This document shows positions 24,497-37,238 of a stretch of DNA of 64,000 nucleotides, piece after piece; positions within the stretch are counted from its first letter, which is position 1; each line of letters opens with the position of its first letter. The stretch comes from Primulina eburnea. Taxonomy: Eukaryota; Streptophyta; Magnoliopsida; Lamiales; Gesneriaceae. The notes below the pieces were generated by a model, which was not told the DNA's origin, did not search any database, and saw only the letters and a program-made list of their open reading frames with translations. The translations under genes and the position numbers were made by a program. The stretch is taken from NCBI RefSeq assembly GCF_022965805.1, contig NC_133105.1:32980709-33044708 (forward strand), written 5' to 3'.

Positions 24497-26561
24497 TGTT
24501 AGAGTAGGTGCCCGTCGAGCCAAGTGTTGGCCGAGTGTTCACGATGAAACTCTATGTATAAACGATCTTTATTTTAATAATATTTGAATTTATTATATTG
24601 GCGCATCTTTATCTGTATACCCATGCTAGTTGCATAGATAAAGTCCTTGAATATACAAATAGTAGAAAGAATATGAGATGCTCATATGATGAGTATCATG
24701 AAACTCATATTTGGAATACTGTATATTCTAAACGGTTCCTAGTCGATTCAGCCGTCACTAAGAAGGATATAGGCCGCTCGAGTTAGAGACTAGTATCTGA
24801 GATGTGAGTACCATGTTTCATTGGTAGGGGACATTGTGATGTCCGAACATGCAGATAGGTGCTCCTTGTAGAGTGCACTGAACAAACCTCCATAAAAGGA
24901 CTTTCCAAGTGGTTCTCACTTATCGAGTGGAATAGTCCTAGTTTATGGTTGTACACCATTAGTCCTTATGACCCGGGACAACATTGAGACTCTATGTGCT
25001 AGAATTACACTTTGACTTGTTTACCGACTCTCATGGGGTCATCAGGTGGCAAGGTTGGGTGTTCTGTCGAAACGTATAGGAGTCGATGCATTGTAGTCGG
25101 GGATTCACCGCTTACCTTCGGGTATGGATATCCTATGTGTTCTCATGTGTATGTAGATTGAAATATCTGATCAGAGTATGGTGGTAATTATGAAAGGGGT
25201 TTCATAGATTACACCATCGATGCAACTACAACATGACACATAGTATCGATTCATTGACAACTCTCGATAAACCAATGGTTGTCGAATCGGTCGGGTTATA
25301 TGAGTTGAAGGGACCGTACTGTACGCTAACCATAATTGAATGGTTCTTGCAGGCACTATCATTTGATACCTAGGGAATCATGTAAGCGATGTTGCTAGGC
25401 GTTTAACATGATTCGTTGGGTGCTATCAGACTTGAGTTCTGACATTCTTGTTATCAAGGAGTTGATAAGTAAGAATGGAGCAATTGGGGTATGCTCATAT
25501 AAGGACATGTTTAGTCCGAATCACATGGAAATGTGAACCCACGGCTAGTTGTATCAATGAACCATTGAGGGCCACACAAGTGCTAGCTTTTTAGATCCCG
25601 TTGAGAAGTAAAATAGTTCAATGTGTTGAACGACTTATAAATGAGTTTATAAGTGTATGGAAAAATAGAAGTATGACTTCTATGAGAGAAATGTAAATTT
25701 TAATTTATGGAAGTGTTCCTAAATTAAAATTTGGCCAATTGAATAATGTATTTGAAGATTGTGATTTTCATAAACATTATTATGGACTAAATTAAAATAA
25801 TTCAAGTGTTGAATTAATTAAACACTAGTGGACCTAGTAGAGTCCAAATAATTAAATTAATTCAAGTGTTGAATTAATTAAATTATATTGAGTCTTGTAG
25901 AGCTCAATTTAAATTAATTATTTAACTAGTGGGACTTGGGTAAATTCAAGTAATGTTTAATTAGTCTCAAATATGTTTGAGATAATTAAATTTAGTCCAT
26001 GGTTTTTATTTTGATAATAAACCATGTAATATGCATGCATGGGAGGTGAAGGGTTGGAGACAACTTTTGCAACTATCAAGGCTTGGCATGCTACTTTTGT
26101 ATCTACTTTTTGCAAGTCCAAGACAAGTCTCCCTTCCCCTTCATTCAAGCATAATGGCCGAAAATATACATACAATTCTATCAAGTTTTCTCTCAAATTT
26201 TCTCTTCAAGTGTTGAGGAAGAAAAATACTTCTCTTTGAAAAATCCTTTTATTTTTCTAGTGCAAAATAAAAGGGGTTCTAGTTTGCTAGTGGTGGGCCT
26301 AATTTTGAAGGAAAGATTCAAGAACAAGGTGAAGCTTGTAGATTGTCTTGCCATCAAGAGCTTAGTTGTATATCAACTAAGTTGGAGCCATCATCAACCT
26401 TAAGAGGTTGATAGGTAACTATTTCTAAACACACTATGAATGTCATTTTGGTGTTTTATTGTATTTCCTACACAAAATCAAGGTGGCCGAAATTTATATG
26501 CTAAAATCGAAATTTTTGTGCTTCCGTTGCGTTTCCGGCCACCGTAATCGATCCTCTTTCA
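24497..26561 (+). repeat. 5' LTR of copia element
   Basis: TGTTAGAGTAGGTGCCCG...CGATCCTCTTTCA. Short open frames inside it recur in the 3' copy simply because the LTRs are identical. No protein is supported. Confidence 0.95.
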
Positions 26562-26563
26562 AG

Positions 26564-26575
26564 TGGTATCCGAGC
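26564..26575 (+). promoter_or_regulatory. Primer binding site of copia element
   Basis: TGGTATCCGAGC two bases after the LTR. It is a one-base variant of the Met-tRNA site. Confidence 0.85.
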
Positions 26576-26685
26576 TATGGTTACGTTTTTGTGTAGCAAA
26601 TACAAGATATTATGTTGAGATCGATTTCTAACCGCATGAGTGTATTTTTTGCAACAAAATACCAAGGCCTTTTTGGGGACATTTC

Positions 26686-26776
26686 GGGCAGCATGTTGCT
26701 GCCCGTGTCGGGCAGCTCGGGCTGCCCGAGGGGCTGCCCGTTTCGGGCAGCAAGGGCAGCCCGAGGGGCTGCCCGA
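26686..26776 (+). repeat. GGGCAGC/GCTGCCC palindrome cluster before a TATA-like box
   Basis: GCTGCCC at 26698, 26721, 26733 and 26768. GGGCAGC at 26686, 26710, 26745 and 26754. Same-strand spacings are 23, 12 and 35, and 24, 35 and 9 bp. TATAAAAA begins near 26787. Confidence 0.75.
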
Positions 26777-28359
26777 ACGCCCCTCTTATAAAAAAAATTA
26801 ATTTTTGTTGCCGGAATCCGGCGACGGAGCTCCGGCGACGGCGATGATGACTAGGGTTTTCCAAAAGTGTTTTGGATTATCAAAGTGTCATGGGCCTTGA
26901 GTTGTTGGGCCATTAGATGGCTAACATGTTTGTGATTTTAAATGGGCCAAAACGTTTTTTGGTGAAAAATAATTTTTAGGGCCCTTAAGTTTAAAATAAC
27001 AAAGTTGCAAATATTTTCTCATGAAATAAATATTTTAAGTTGGACTTTAAATATTTATAGTAAATGGTGATTTATAAGAAATTCGGTTATAAATAAATTA
27101 ATTTGAAAGTATACAAAAGTGTTTGTATACTTTGTTAATTTAGTTTATAATCGTGGCGGTTAGTGATTGGATCAAGATATATAATATTGGATCAATTAAT
27201 TATTGTGATAATTAATTGATGGTGTATGATATGTGATATTATGCATGAAGGATGATCAAAAGCCCAAGCCCAATTTGCTAGGTGTATGCTAGGATATTTT
27301 GTGTTGAATGATTGTAATAATTATAAATTTATAAAGTGGGCTTGGTTTATGGCCCGTTCCCACCCCATGAGATATATCCCTATTTGCCATGGATATTTAT
27401 TTGTAAATATTAGTATAGTGGATGATCAAGATTGGAAGATGGTGGCCATGATGATTATGAAGATCGAAGACATGTAAATATTGGAAGCTAATGTAATAGT
27501 TGCATTGCATCTCGTGCATTTCCCTAGGATTGGACCTAGGCCCGTGTTTAGCTTACACGGTCCATTAGTATTGGGGCGATTGATCATCCTTGTTTGTTTA
27601 CTGTTTATAATATATGCATGATATGTTATAAATAATGAGTATTTGCGTTATTATTATGATAATAACAAAGTTGCATGAATCCGGCAAACATACGATCAAA
27701 CATGGCGAGCTTTTAAAATAAAATTAATGATGAGACCTTTCAAAATTAAAAACCCTCATTTTGAATAAGATTCAAAATTAATATCAAGCCCGAAAAGAGG
27801 AATTATAAATTTGTTTATAATTTCCTTGTCTTCCATCGACAATGGGTGCATGATGAACGCTACCCGTACTCGGGGCTCGGCTCATATTATTGGGGGAGCT
27901 TTGGGTGCCGGAAAGCTGTGACATCCATTGACATGGTGATGTGAACTACGTGGAACTCCCATGATTTCGGCTCATATTATTGGGGGAACTCATGGCGACC
28001 GTCCATTAAGGTTCAACATCGATGGGTAAGGCTTGACACGTGATGATGAACGACGTCATATTATTGGGTCCTAATCAAACGTGAGACAAAAGTTTACGTA
28101 GAGGGTTGCATTGTGATGCAATTGGAAACTACCTTTTAGGAATTGTGATTGGCTGATATTATTCGGGATCATGATTCGCTAATTGGACCTTACGTACCTA
28201 CTGAGGAAAGGAGTTTCCCGTTTTCATTAGAGGGTAGTGAAAGAAGTCAAAACAGTGGGAGTAAACATTTATAAAGTTAAAGTCCATACTTTATTTCTTA
28301 CTAAATATTTTAAAATAGTCATTAACATTTATCTGTTTACTTTTCAGTACTATTTGACA

Positions 28360-31300
28360 ATGTCTTCAATTCGCAATCCGCTTTCTGCCATACTCGAAAA
28401 ACATGTGTTAACCGGACCTAACTACCTCACTTGGCTAAGAAATCTGAAAATCGTCTTGAACTCGGAAAAGATTGCATATACACTAAATGAGTCGCCCCCT
28501 GATAAGGCTCCGACTGACTGCACTCCTGAGGAATTGCAGACCTACAAGGATTGGTGTGACCATGACTTGAAGGCCAAGTGTTATATGCAGGCTTCTATGA
28601 ATGATGAGCTGCAGAGGCGTTTTGAGGGAGCAAAGAGTGCTGCTGACATTCATTTGCACCTCAAGGAGCTCTTTGGTGAGCAGACTCGGCCTCTTAGGCA
28701 TGCTACCGTCAAGGAGCTAATCACTTTGCGCATGCGAGATGGGGCCTCGGTCCATGAGCATGGCCTAAAGTTGATTGGACTCGTGGACAAGCTTGTTGGC
28801 ATGGATTTGATGTTGCCTTCGGAGTTGACCACCGACGTGTTGCTGTTATCGCTGCCTAGCTCGTTTGATCCTTTTGTGGTGAATTTCAATATGAACAAGA
28901 TGGAACCGACCCTTGAGGAGTTGGTGAACATGCTTGTAACTTTTGAGTCCACCATCAAGAAAGAGAAGTCGGTTCTTTATGTGGTTCTTCATCTGGTACG
29001 AAGACCGATCCACGTGGGAAGAGGAAGAAGCGTTCTTTCCAACGTCCCAAGAAGAACGTGCCCTTGAAGAGGCAAGCTCCGAGTCCCGTTGTGGTAGCTA
29101 CACCAGATAAAGCTAACAAGACTGTTGATGTTTGTCATCACTGCAAGAAGCCTGGACATTGGAGGTGTAATTGCAGGGAATATCTTGCCCAGAAGGGTTC
29201 TGGAAAGGGTATGTTCTATATTGAAGTAAACATTTCAATTAACTCTACTTCTTGGGTATTGGATACCGGCTGTGGCTCACATCTCTGTAATGATTTGCAG
29301 GTGATGGGAAGAAGTAGGAGGCTCCGGGAAGGTGAGACCTTCTTGAGGATGGGCAATGGAGCAAGAGTTGCTGCCAAGGCTGTAGGAGATGTTTACTTGC
29401 ATTTGAACAATGATTTTAAGTTTGTTTTGAGAGATGTTTTGTTTGTACCAGATTTGGTGAAAAACATTATTTCCATTTCTATGTTGGACAAAGATGGATT
29501 TTCTTGTTTATTTAGCAAAGGTGTTTGCAACATTTACAAGAACGAATGTTTAATTGGTACCGGAGAACTTGAAAACGATCTCTACACCTTAAAATTGAAA
29601 GATATTCCACTTAACAATGTCCAAGCTGTAACAACAACAAACAAGCACAAACAAGATACTCTAAATTCGGCACAATTATGGCATGCTCGATTAGGACATA
29701 TTTCCTTAAGAAGGATGAACAAGCTAGGGGGAGTGGGCATGTTTGATATGTCCGATATTAATGCTCTCATGACTTGTGAATCCTGTCTAAAAGGAAAGAT
29801 GACCAAGATTCCCTTTAAGGGCCATGTGGAGCGAGCCAAAGGGTTATTGGATTTGATCCATACCGATGTGTGCGGTCCGCTTAGCATCACTACTAAGCAT
29901 GGACATGCCTACTTCATCACCTTTACCGATGACTTTTCGAGGTAGGGTATGTGTATTTGTTGAAATACAAGTCTGAAGCCTTTGAAAGGTTCAAAGAATT
30001 CAGAAGTGAAGTAGAGAAGCAATTGGGACGAAGCATCAAGACACTTCGATCGGATCGAGGTGGTGAGTACTTGAGTGCCGAGTTCCAAGAGTATCTTAGG
30101 GAGAATGGAATTCTCTCGCAGTGGACTCCGCCCGCTACACCGCAGTTGAATGGTGTTTCGGAGCGTCGTAACCGGACTTTGATGGACATGGTTCGGTCTA
30201 TGATGGGGTTCACAGAGTTGCTGCCATCATTTTGGGGATATGCGCTTGAGACAGCGGCACTGTTGTTGAACAATGTCCATTCAAAAGCAATTGACAAGAC
30301 TCCATATGAGATATGGATGGGTAAGCCACCCAAATATTCTTATCTTAGAATATGGGGGTGCCCTGCTTATGTGAAGCAGGTAGTGGGAGATAAATTGGAT
30401 AGTCGATCCATTTTATGTTACTTTGTGGGATATCCAAAGAATTCGGTTGTATACTACTTCTATCATCCCCAAGAAACAAAAGTGTTTGTTTCTAGGAATG
30501 CAACCTTTTTGGAAAAGAAATTTCTATTGGATAGAAAAGGGGAGATGATAGAACTCGAAGAAGTTCGAGAGACACCCACAATTATATAACCCACACCCGA
30601 AGAGCCAAGAGAGGAGATACAAGCTCCTAGAAGATCCGAGAGAGTCTCGAGACCACCTATGAGGTATGGTCTGCTTCTTGAAGAGGACCATGATGAGCCT
30701 AACCTAGGATGTGATCCAAGGACCTTCAAGGAAGCATTATCTGATGCTGATTCATCCAAGTGGCTTGAAGCAATGGAATCTGAGATGAATTCCATGCATT
30801 CGAACCAAGTGTGGAATCTCGTGGATCCACCTGAGGGAATTGTTCCCATAGGGTGCAAATGGATTTACAAGAGAAAACTTGGGGCGGATGGGAAGGTATT
30901 GACCTTCAAAGCGCGATTGGTGGCAAAAGGATATACTCAAAGACAAGGAGTTGACTTTGAGGAAACCTTTTCTCCAGTTGCAATGTTCAAGTCCATAAGG
31001 ATTTTGCTAGCCATAGCTGCATGGTATGACTATGAGATATGGCAGATGGATGTTAAGACAGCCTTTCTTAATGGGGATATTAAGGAAGAAATTTACATGT
31101 CTCAACCCGAAGGGTTTACATCTGTCGGAAGTGAGCATATGGTATGCAAACTTCAAAGATCTATTTATGGTCTAAAACATGCATCTAGGAGTTGGAACCT
31201 TAGAATCGATAGTACAATCAAAGAGTTTGATTTTATTAAGAATCCTGAGGAACCCTGTGTGTATAAGAAGGTCAGTGGGAGTGCTGTGACATTCTTGGTG

Positions 31301-32289
31301 CTGTATGTTGATGACATTCTACTCATTGGGAATGATGTAGGGATGTTGCAATCAACGAAGATATGGTTAGCAAGCAAGTTCTCGATGCAAGACTTGGGTG
31401 AAGCATCTTTTGTATTGGGAATACAGATCTATAGAGATAGATCAAAGAGATTGCTTGGTCTCACCCAGTCCACATACATTGATACCATCCTGAAGCGATT
31501 CTCGATGGATGAGTCCAAGAGAGGACATCTACCAATGTGTCATGGCGTGACCCTATCCAAGTCTATGTCTCCCAAGACTGATGCGGAGATAGCGGCGATG
31601 ACACATATTCCGTATGCTTCGGCAATTGGTAGTATCATGTATGGAATGATATCCACACGTCCTGACGTGGCTTTTGCACTAAGTGTAGTGAGTAGATATC
31701 AATCGAACTCTGGTCTTCCACATTGGAAAGCTGTGAAAGACATCCTCAAGTACTTGAGGAGGACCAATAAATTGTTCTTGGTCTATGGGGGTGGAGAACT
31801 AAAATTGGAAGGCTATACCGACTCTAGCTTCCAAAGCGATATTGATGACTCAAAGTCAACCTCTGGATTCATATTCATGCTCAATGGTGCTGCTGTCTCT
31901 TGGAAGAGTTCCAAGCAAGACAGTACAGCGGATTCCACCACTGAGGCAGAATACATTGCTGCATCAGCTGCAGCAAAGGAGGCAGTTTGGATAAGAATTT
32001 CGTCCAAGAGTTGGGCGTCATTCCTAATGGAGTTGCTCCTGTCCCGGTGTTTTGTGACAACACGGGAGCGATTGCTCAAGCAAAGGAGCCGAGGTCTCAT
32101 CAGAAGTCCAAACACGTATTGAGAAAGTACCACATCCTCAGAGAGATCGTGGAAAGAGGAGATGTCATGATTGACAAAGTCGACTCCGCAGATAATGTTG
32201 CTTATCCACTAACTAAGCCTTTACCAGGACCATCATTCGAGAAGCATCGCGAATCAATGGGTCTGAAGTATATGGGTAGTTGGCTCTAG
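28360..32289 (+). pseudogene. gag-pol: Copia gag-pol, full length but with three frameshifts and a stop
   Basis: Gag starts at ATG 28360 (MSSIRNPLSAILEKHVLTGP) with the copia gag block LTLRMRDGASVHEHGLKLIG. A frameshift near 28985 precedes the zinc knuckle CHHCKKPGHWRCNC (one Cys spacing kept). Protease has WVLDTGCGSHLC (about 29255). The integrase HHCC domain ends CESCLKGK (about 29780), and its core has IHTDVCGPL, LRSDRGGEY and ERRNRTLMD. A second frameshift lies near 29945 and an in-frame TAA at 30587-30589. RT has WQMDVKTAFLNGDI and LYVDDILLIGN. RNase H has GYTDSSF and STTEAEY. A third frameshift near 31990 precedes the end SFEKHRESMGLKYMG. With few defects it is a recent loss of function, but this copy cannot make an intact polyprotein. 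Confidence 0.93.
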
Positions 32290-32291
32290 TG

Positions 32292-32303
32292 CAAGTGGGA
32301 GAT
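32292..32303 (+). promoter_or_regulatory. Polypurine tract of copia element
   Basis: AAGTGGGAGATT directly before the 3' LTR. Confidence 0.8.
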
Positions 32304-34368
32304 TGTTAGAGTAGGTGCCCGTCGAGCCAAGTGTTGGCCGAGTGTTCACGATGAAACTCTATGTATAAACGATCTTTATATTAATAATATTTGAATTTAT
32401 TATATTGGCGCATCTTTATCTGTATACCCATGCTAGTTGCATAGATAAAGTCCTTGAATATACAAATAGTAGAAAGAATATGAGATGCTCATATGATGAG
32501 TATCATGAAACTCATATTTGGAATACTGTATATTCTAAACGGTTCCTAGTCGATTCAGCCGCCACTAAGAAGGATATAGGCCGCTCTAGTTAGAGACTAG
32601 TATCTGCGATGTGAGTACCATGTTTCATTGGTAGGGGACATTGTGATGTCCGAACATGCAGATAGGTGCTCCTTGTAGAGTGCACTGAACAACCCTCCAT
32701 AAAAGGACTTTCCAAGTGGTTCTCACTTATCGAGTGGAATAGTCCTAGTTTATGGTTGTACACCATTAGTCCTTATGACCCGGGACAACATTGAGACTCT
32801 ATGTGCTAGAATTACACTTTGGCTTGTTTACCGACTCTCATGGGGTCATCAGGTGGCAAGGTTGGGTGTTCTGTCGAAACGTATAGGAGTCGATGCATTG
32901 TAGTCGGGGATTCACCGCTTACCTTCGGGTATGGATATCCTATGTGTTCTCATGTGTATGTAGATTGAAATCTCTGATCAGAGTATGGTGGTAATTATGA
33001 GAGGGGTTTCATAGATTACACCATCGATGCAACTACAACATGACACATAGTATCGATTCATTGACAACTCTCGATAAACCAATGGTTGTCGAATCGGTCG
33101 GGTTATATGAGTTGAAGGGACCGTACTGTACGCTAACCATAATTGAATGGTTCTTGCAGGCACTATCATTTGATACCTAGGGAATCATGTAAGCGATGTT
33201 GCTAGGCGTTTAACATGATTCGTTGAGTGCTATCAGACTTGAGTTCTGACATTCTTGTTATCAAGGAGTTGATAAGTAAGAATGGAGCAATTGGGGTATG
33301 CTCATATAAGGACATGTTTAGTCCGAATCACATGGAGATGTGAACCCACGGCTAGTTGTATCAATGAACCATTGAGGGCCACACAAGTGCTAGCTTTCTA
33401 GATCCCGTTGAGAAGTAAAATAGTTCAATGTGTTGAACGACTTATAAATGAGTTTATAAGTGTATGGAAAATTAGAAGTATGACTTCTATGAGAGAAATG
33501 TAAATTTTAATTTATGGAAGTGTTCCTAAATTAAAATTTGACCAATTGAATAATGTATTTTAAAATTGTGATTTTCATAAACATTATTATGGACTAAATT
33601 AAATTAATTCAAGTGTTGAATTAATTAAACACTAGTGGACCTAGTAGAGTCCAAATAATTAAATTAATTCAAGTGTTGAATTAATTAAATTATATTGAGT
33701 CTTGTAGAGCTCAATTTAAATTAATTATTTAACTAGTGGGACTTGGGTAAATTCAAGTAATGTTTAATTAGTCTCAAATATGTTTGAGATAATTAAATTT
33801 AGTCCATGGTTTTTATTTTGATAATAAACCATGTAATATGCATGCATGGGAGGTGAAGGGTTGGAGACAACTTTTGCAACTATTAAGGCTTGGCATGCTA
33901 CTTTTGTCTCTACTTTTTGCAAGTCCAAGACAAGTCTCCCTTCCCCTTCATTCAAGCATAATGGCCGAAAATATACATACAATTCTATCAAGTTTTCTCT
34001 CAAATTTTCTCTTCAAGTGTTGAGGAAGAAAAATACTTCTCTTTGAAAAATCCTTTTATTTTTCTAGTGCAAAATAAAAGGGGTTCTAGTTTGCTAGTGG
34101 TGGGCCTAATTTTGAAGGAAAGATTCAAGAACAAGGTGAAGCTTGTAGATTGTCTTGCCATCAAGAGCTTAGTTGTATATCAACTAAGTTGGAGCCATCA
34201 TCAACCTTAAGAGGTTGATAGGTAACTATTTCTAAACACACTATGAATGTCATTTTGGTGTTTTATTGTATTTCCTACACAAAATCAAGGTGGCCGAAAT
34301 TTATATGCTAAAATCGAAATTTTTGTGCTTCCGTTGCGTTTCCGGCCACCGTAACCGATCCCCTTTCA
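32304..34368 (+). repeat. 3' LTR of copia element
   Basis: Nearly identical to 24497-26561, with the same length and termini. Confidence 0.95.
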
Positions 34369-35204
34369 ACACTTTGCTAAAGTCTGTCCCCAGAAGCGTT
34401 CCCGAAGATTGTAGGGAACAGAGTTCAGTTGAAAACACAGATCTAGAATTCACAACAGGTACTATTCTTTATGATTCTATTGCATATGTATTGATATATA
34501 CTAATGCATTTGTTAAGAATATCTTTGACTGAGTTGCATGGAGATATGTTGTATCTGTTGGGTTTGTATGTACTGTAGTATTGATATCCTTGCTTGTTGA
34601 GGAAGTGTTGATATCAGAGATTTCTGTATATATTGTATACTACAGTAAGATGAGAATGAAATAGAAATAGCTTATGATGTACTTGTGTTCCTGATTTGAA
34701 CGCATTATTGATACGTATATGCTGAACAAGTATAGACATATTGGAGAATTTTTCCAGAAATGGTAAAAGTCAGATCAGAGATGACTTATCAGTGGAGATA
34801 ACACGATAAGGATTCTAAATTTAGAATTCCTTCGATATCTGTATTGTATATGACTCGATTAATACAGAAAGGAGCAGATTGCATCCCTATGTATTCAGTA
34901 GACCTACTGAAATCGAGCCTAACATTGACAGATATGTCAATGATGTATGAGTTGGCAGACATTAGCCAGATAAGATTTCAGATTTGTGTATTATATTAGA
35001 AAGATAGAGTTCAGAATTGAATTGAGATTAGACATTGATTGTATGTTAGAATTCAGTACAAAATGATATTAAATGTACAGAATGATACAGAGTAAATTGA
35101 AAGATCAGTAGAAGAGTACCGACCAAGAGTACATCTGATTTTGTGATACTCTTTGGCACGTGTCAGTATATTCAGAGATATTCTGATGAATTCTATGCTC
35201 ATTA
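34369..35204 (+). pseudogene. Gypsy interior remnant: gag end and protease/RT linker
   Basis: After the ACACT duplicate the zinc-knuckle frame resumes and soon stops. Near 34820-34960 the sequence parallels the protease-RT linker of the gypsy element at 13260-13351: VLYMTRLIQKGADCIPMYSV here against [20 protein letters not shown] there. Stops and deletions are frequent. Confidence 0.7.
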
Positions 35205-37238
35205 TGTAATGTCCGGTTACTCGTACAAATGATAATAATGTGTTTATGTCGTTTATTATGTAGTTATTTAGCTAATTAGATTTCACGTGATGATTGAAGT
35301 ATCAATATTGAGATTGAACATGACTTTTATATTGCCCATGGTATATTGAGAATGAATATATGTCTAAATAGTTAGAGTAAGATGTGTAGGTAATGATAGT
35401 GTAATGGAAGTTGTGGGAAATGAGATGTAAATATGGTAGTTCGTACGGGTTTTAGTATAATGATTTGAATATTGATTCAAATTGTGTGAGGCCTTAACCA
35501 TTAGAAAGCTAAGATATAATGCTACAACTTTCACGTTTTGGGTTTTGTCCAAATCATTGTGGAAGACAAGCCAAAAGCGCCCCGAAGTGAGTTGTGTGTA
35601 TCGTCACTCCTACAATGACACATGTTAGGAGAATGGGCATAACTCTTTACTCAGACCTCCAAATGACCTGAAACCAGTGGGAGATTCAAGCCAATACATA
35701 GAGCTACAACTTCCTAGTTTTCCACTTTCCCAGATTATGAATGGAAGAGACGTTTCTGGAGCGATCTTTGATGAAATAGTGCACAGAGGCAGAACAGGTG
35801 GCGCCCGAGCGGTAAGATTTTACCGCCCGAGCGCCGGTACTTTACAAGCTCACCAATTTTACAGAACATATGGCGCCCAAGCGGTAGAATATGACCGCCC
35901 GAGCGCCAGTGCACGAAAATTTTACCTCTTGGACAGAACATTCCGCGCTCGAGCGGTAGAAAACTACCGCCCGAGCGCCGCCTAATATATATGAAGATAA
36001 GTTTCGAATTTCTGAGCCATTGTATCAGTTCTTTCCCCTTTCCTTCACAGCAAGGCACAAAAGAAAAACTTAGAATCTTCCTCCAAAGCTCTCTTTCTTC
36101 ATTTCCTTCATTGTTTTGAAGTGAGAACTTAGTTCTCCATCACAAGAGCATCTTATAGGTGTAAGTTTTCTTCTCTTTTAGTTGTTCTACATGTAGAGGA
36201 GTGATTTTCACCTAGTATATACATAGTGATGGGTTTATTGATGTATTTGACAGTATAGGAGCAAGATTCACCATCTCAAACCAGTGTTGTTAAGCTTGGA
36301 CTGTAAGTTGGCATGTTCTTGAAGTAATACATGAGTAATATTATGATTTCAAATGATTCTCATTGATTATTGATATATGTACATTGTTAGTATATTTATT
36401 GTTGAAACATAGCACCATATTCCATTGTTATGTATTAAATATGTAAGAAACTCATGAATATTGATGATGGGTGCTATGTCATGAACAAGAACATGAACAT
36501 GAAAAGAAAATGATTGATTTTACATGATATAGAGCTTGTTGACATCATGGGTGGTTTTAAGTCCACCAAAGCTATTGGCCAATATATGTTCATGGGGCGT
36601 GGGGTTGCCAAAGGTTGCTCCCTGACGTCCAACACAGTAGTAGCTATATAATAAAGCAAGCACAGTAGTACAGGTCAACTAATGAGGCTCAAGTACAAAA
36701 ATGAACATTGAATATATGCTACGGTATGACATGTTTTTAAGATTCATTGTTGTCACGACTTGATATGTATGTTCCTTCGATGCATATTGATACGTATAAG
36801 TGCCAACTTATTGAGTTTTATAAACTCACGTAGCTCATGTGTTACAGGATCAGGTAGTGAAGAGACATAGGATGTCGGTTCGCCAATGGATGCTTGTGAT
36901 GTGCCCTACCTCGACAAGAACCGGGACTTCTTATTGTATAGCTTCCGCATATGTATTGTAGTAAATTTTATATGAGGGTTTGAAACAAGTTCCATGTTAT
37001 GTATGATGATACAAAGTATGTTGGTATATGAGAATATGTTTATAAATGTGTATGAATAGTATTGCTTGAGTTTTGGTGGATACAAAATATAGGGACATCA
37101 TGCCAAAATTTTTATAAACCATCAAATTGATGCCTCTTGTTTGATTTACTTCATACTATAGTTATATCATTCAAACCTTATTTTGAGTACAAGTATAAGT
37201 ATCATTAATCATGTCAAGTATAGAGTAAGGGTGTGACA
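35205..37238 (+). mobile_element. Solo LTR (2034 bp) with CATTA target duplication
   Basis: TGTAATGTCCGGTTACTCG...AAGGGTGTGACA, with CATTA at 35200-35204 and 37239-37243. It has no interior, PBS or polypurine tract. A dyad cluster at 35800-35979 lies directly upstream of TAATATATATG (about 35982). It inserted into the decayed gypsy pol. Confidence 0.92.
35800..35979 (+). repeat. 72 bp tandem repeat (3 units) of a GCGCCCGAGCGGT dyad
   Basis: Each unit has a 36 bp dyad, GGCGCCCGAGCGGTA ... TACCGCCCGAGCGCC, starting at 35800, 35872 and 35944 (exact 72 bp period). CCCGAGCG half-sites are 22 bp apart within a unit and 50 bp apart between units. The last unit ends two bases before TAATATATATG. Confidence 0.88.

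Larger units (their letters stand above)
26562..28359 (+). other. Copia leader (1.8 kb, non-coding) with GC palindrome cluster
   Basis: A long untranslated leader between PBS and gag. At 26686-26775 it holds GGGCAGC/GCTGCCC inverted repeats, followed by CTTATAAAAAAA at about 26785, a TATA-like box inside the leader. Near 27900-28170 there are repeats of 'gctcatattattggggga'. TTTTCAG at 28340-28346 upstream of the gag ATG could be a 3' splice site, but no donor is assigned. Confidence 0.6.
24497..34368 (+). mobile_element. Ty1/copia element, full length, ACACT target duplication
   Basis: Two 2065 bp LTRs (24497-26561 and 32304-34368) are identical in length and differ at only about twenty positions by eye, so the insertion is young. 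ACACT occurs at 24492-24496 and 34369-34373. A PBS follows the 5' LTR and a purine tract AAGTGGGAGA precedes the 3' LTR. The pol order protease, integrase, RT, RNase H is diagnostic of copia. Confidence 0.95.

Noticed and set aside
24598..26239. Small open frames shared between the copia LTRs
   Set aside because: Identical by LTR duplication only; no protein-like features.
23639..32289. Endogenous pararetrovirus or other viral sequence
   Set aside because: LTRs, primer and polypurine sites, target duplications and domain order all fit plant LTR retrotransposons; no movement or coat protein motif was seen.
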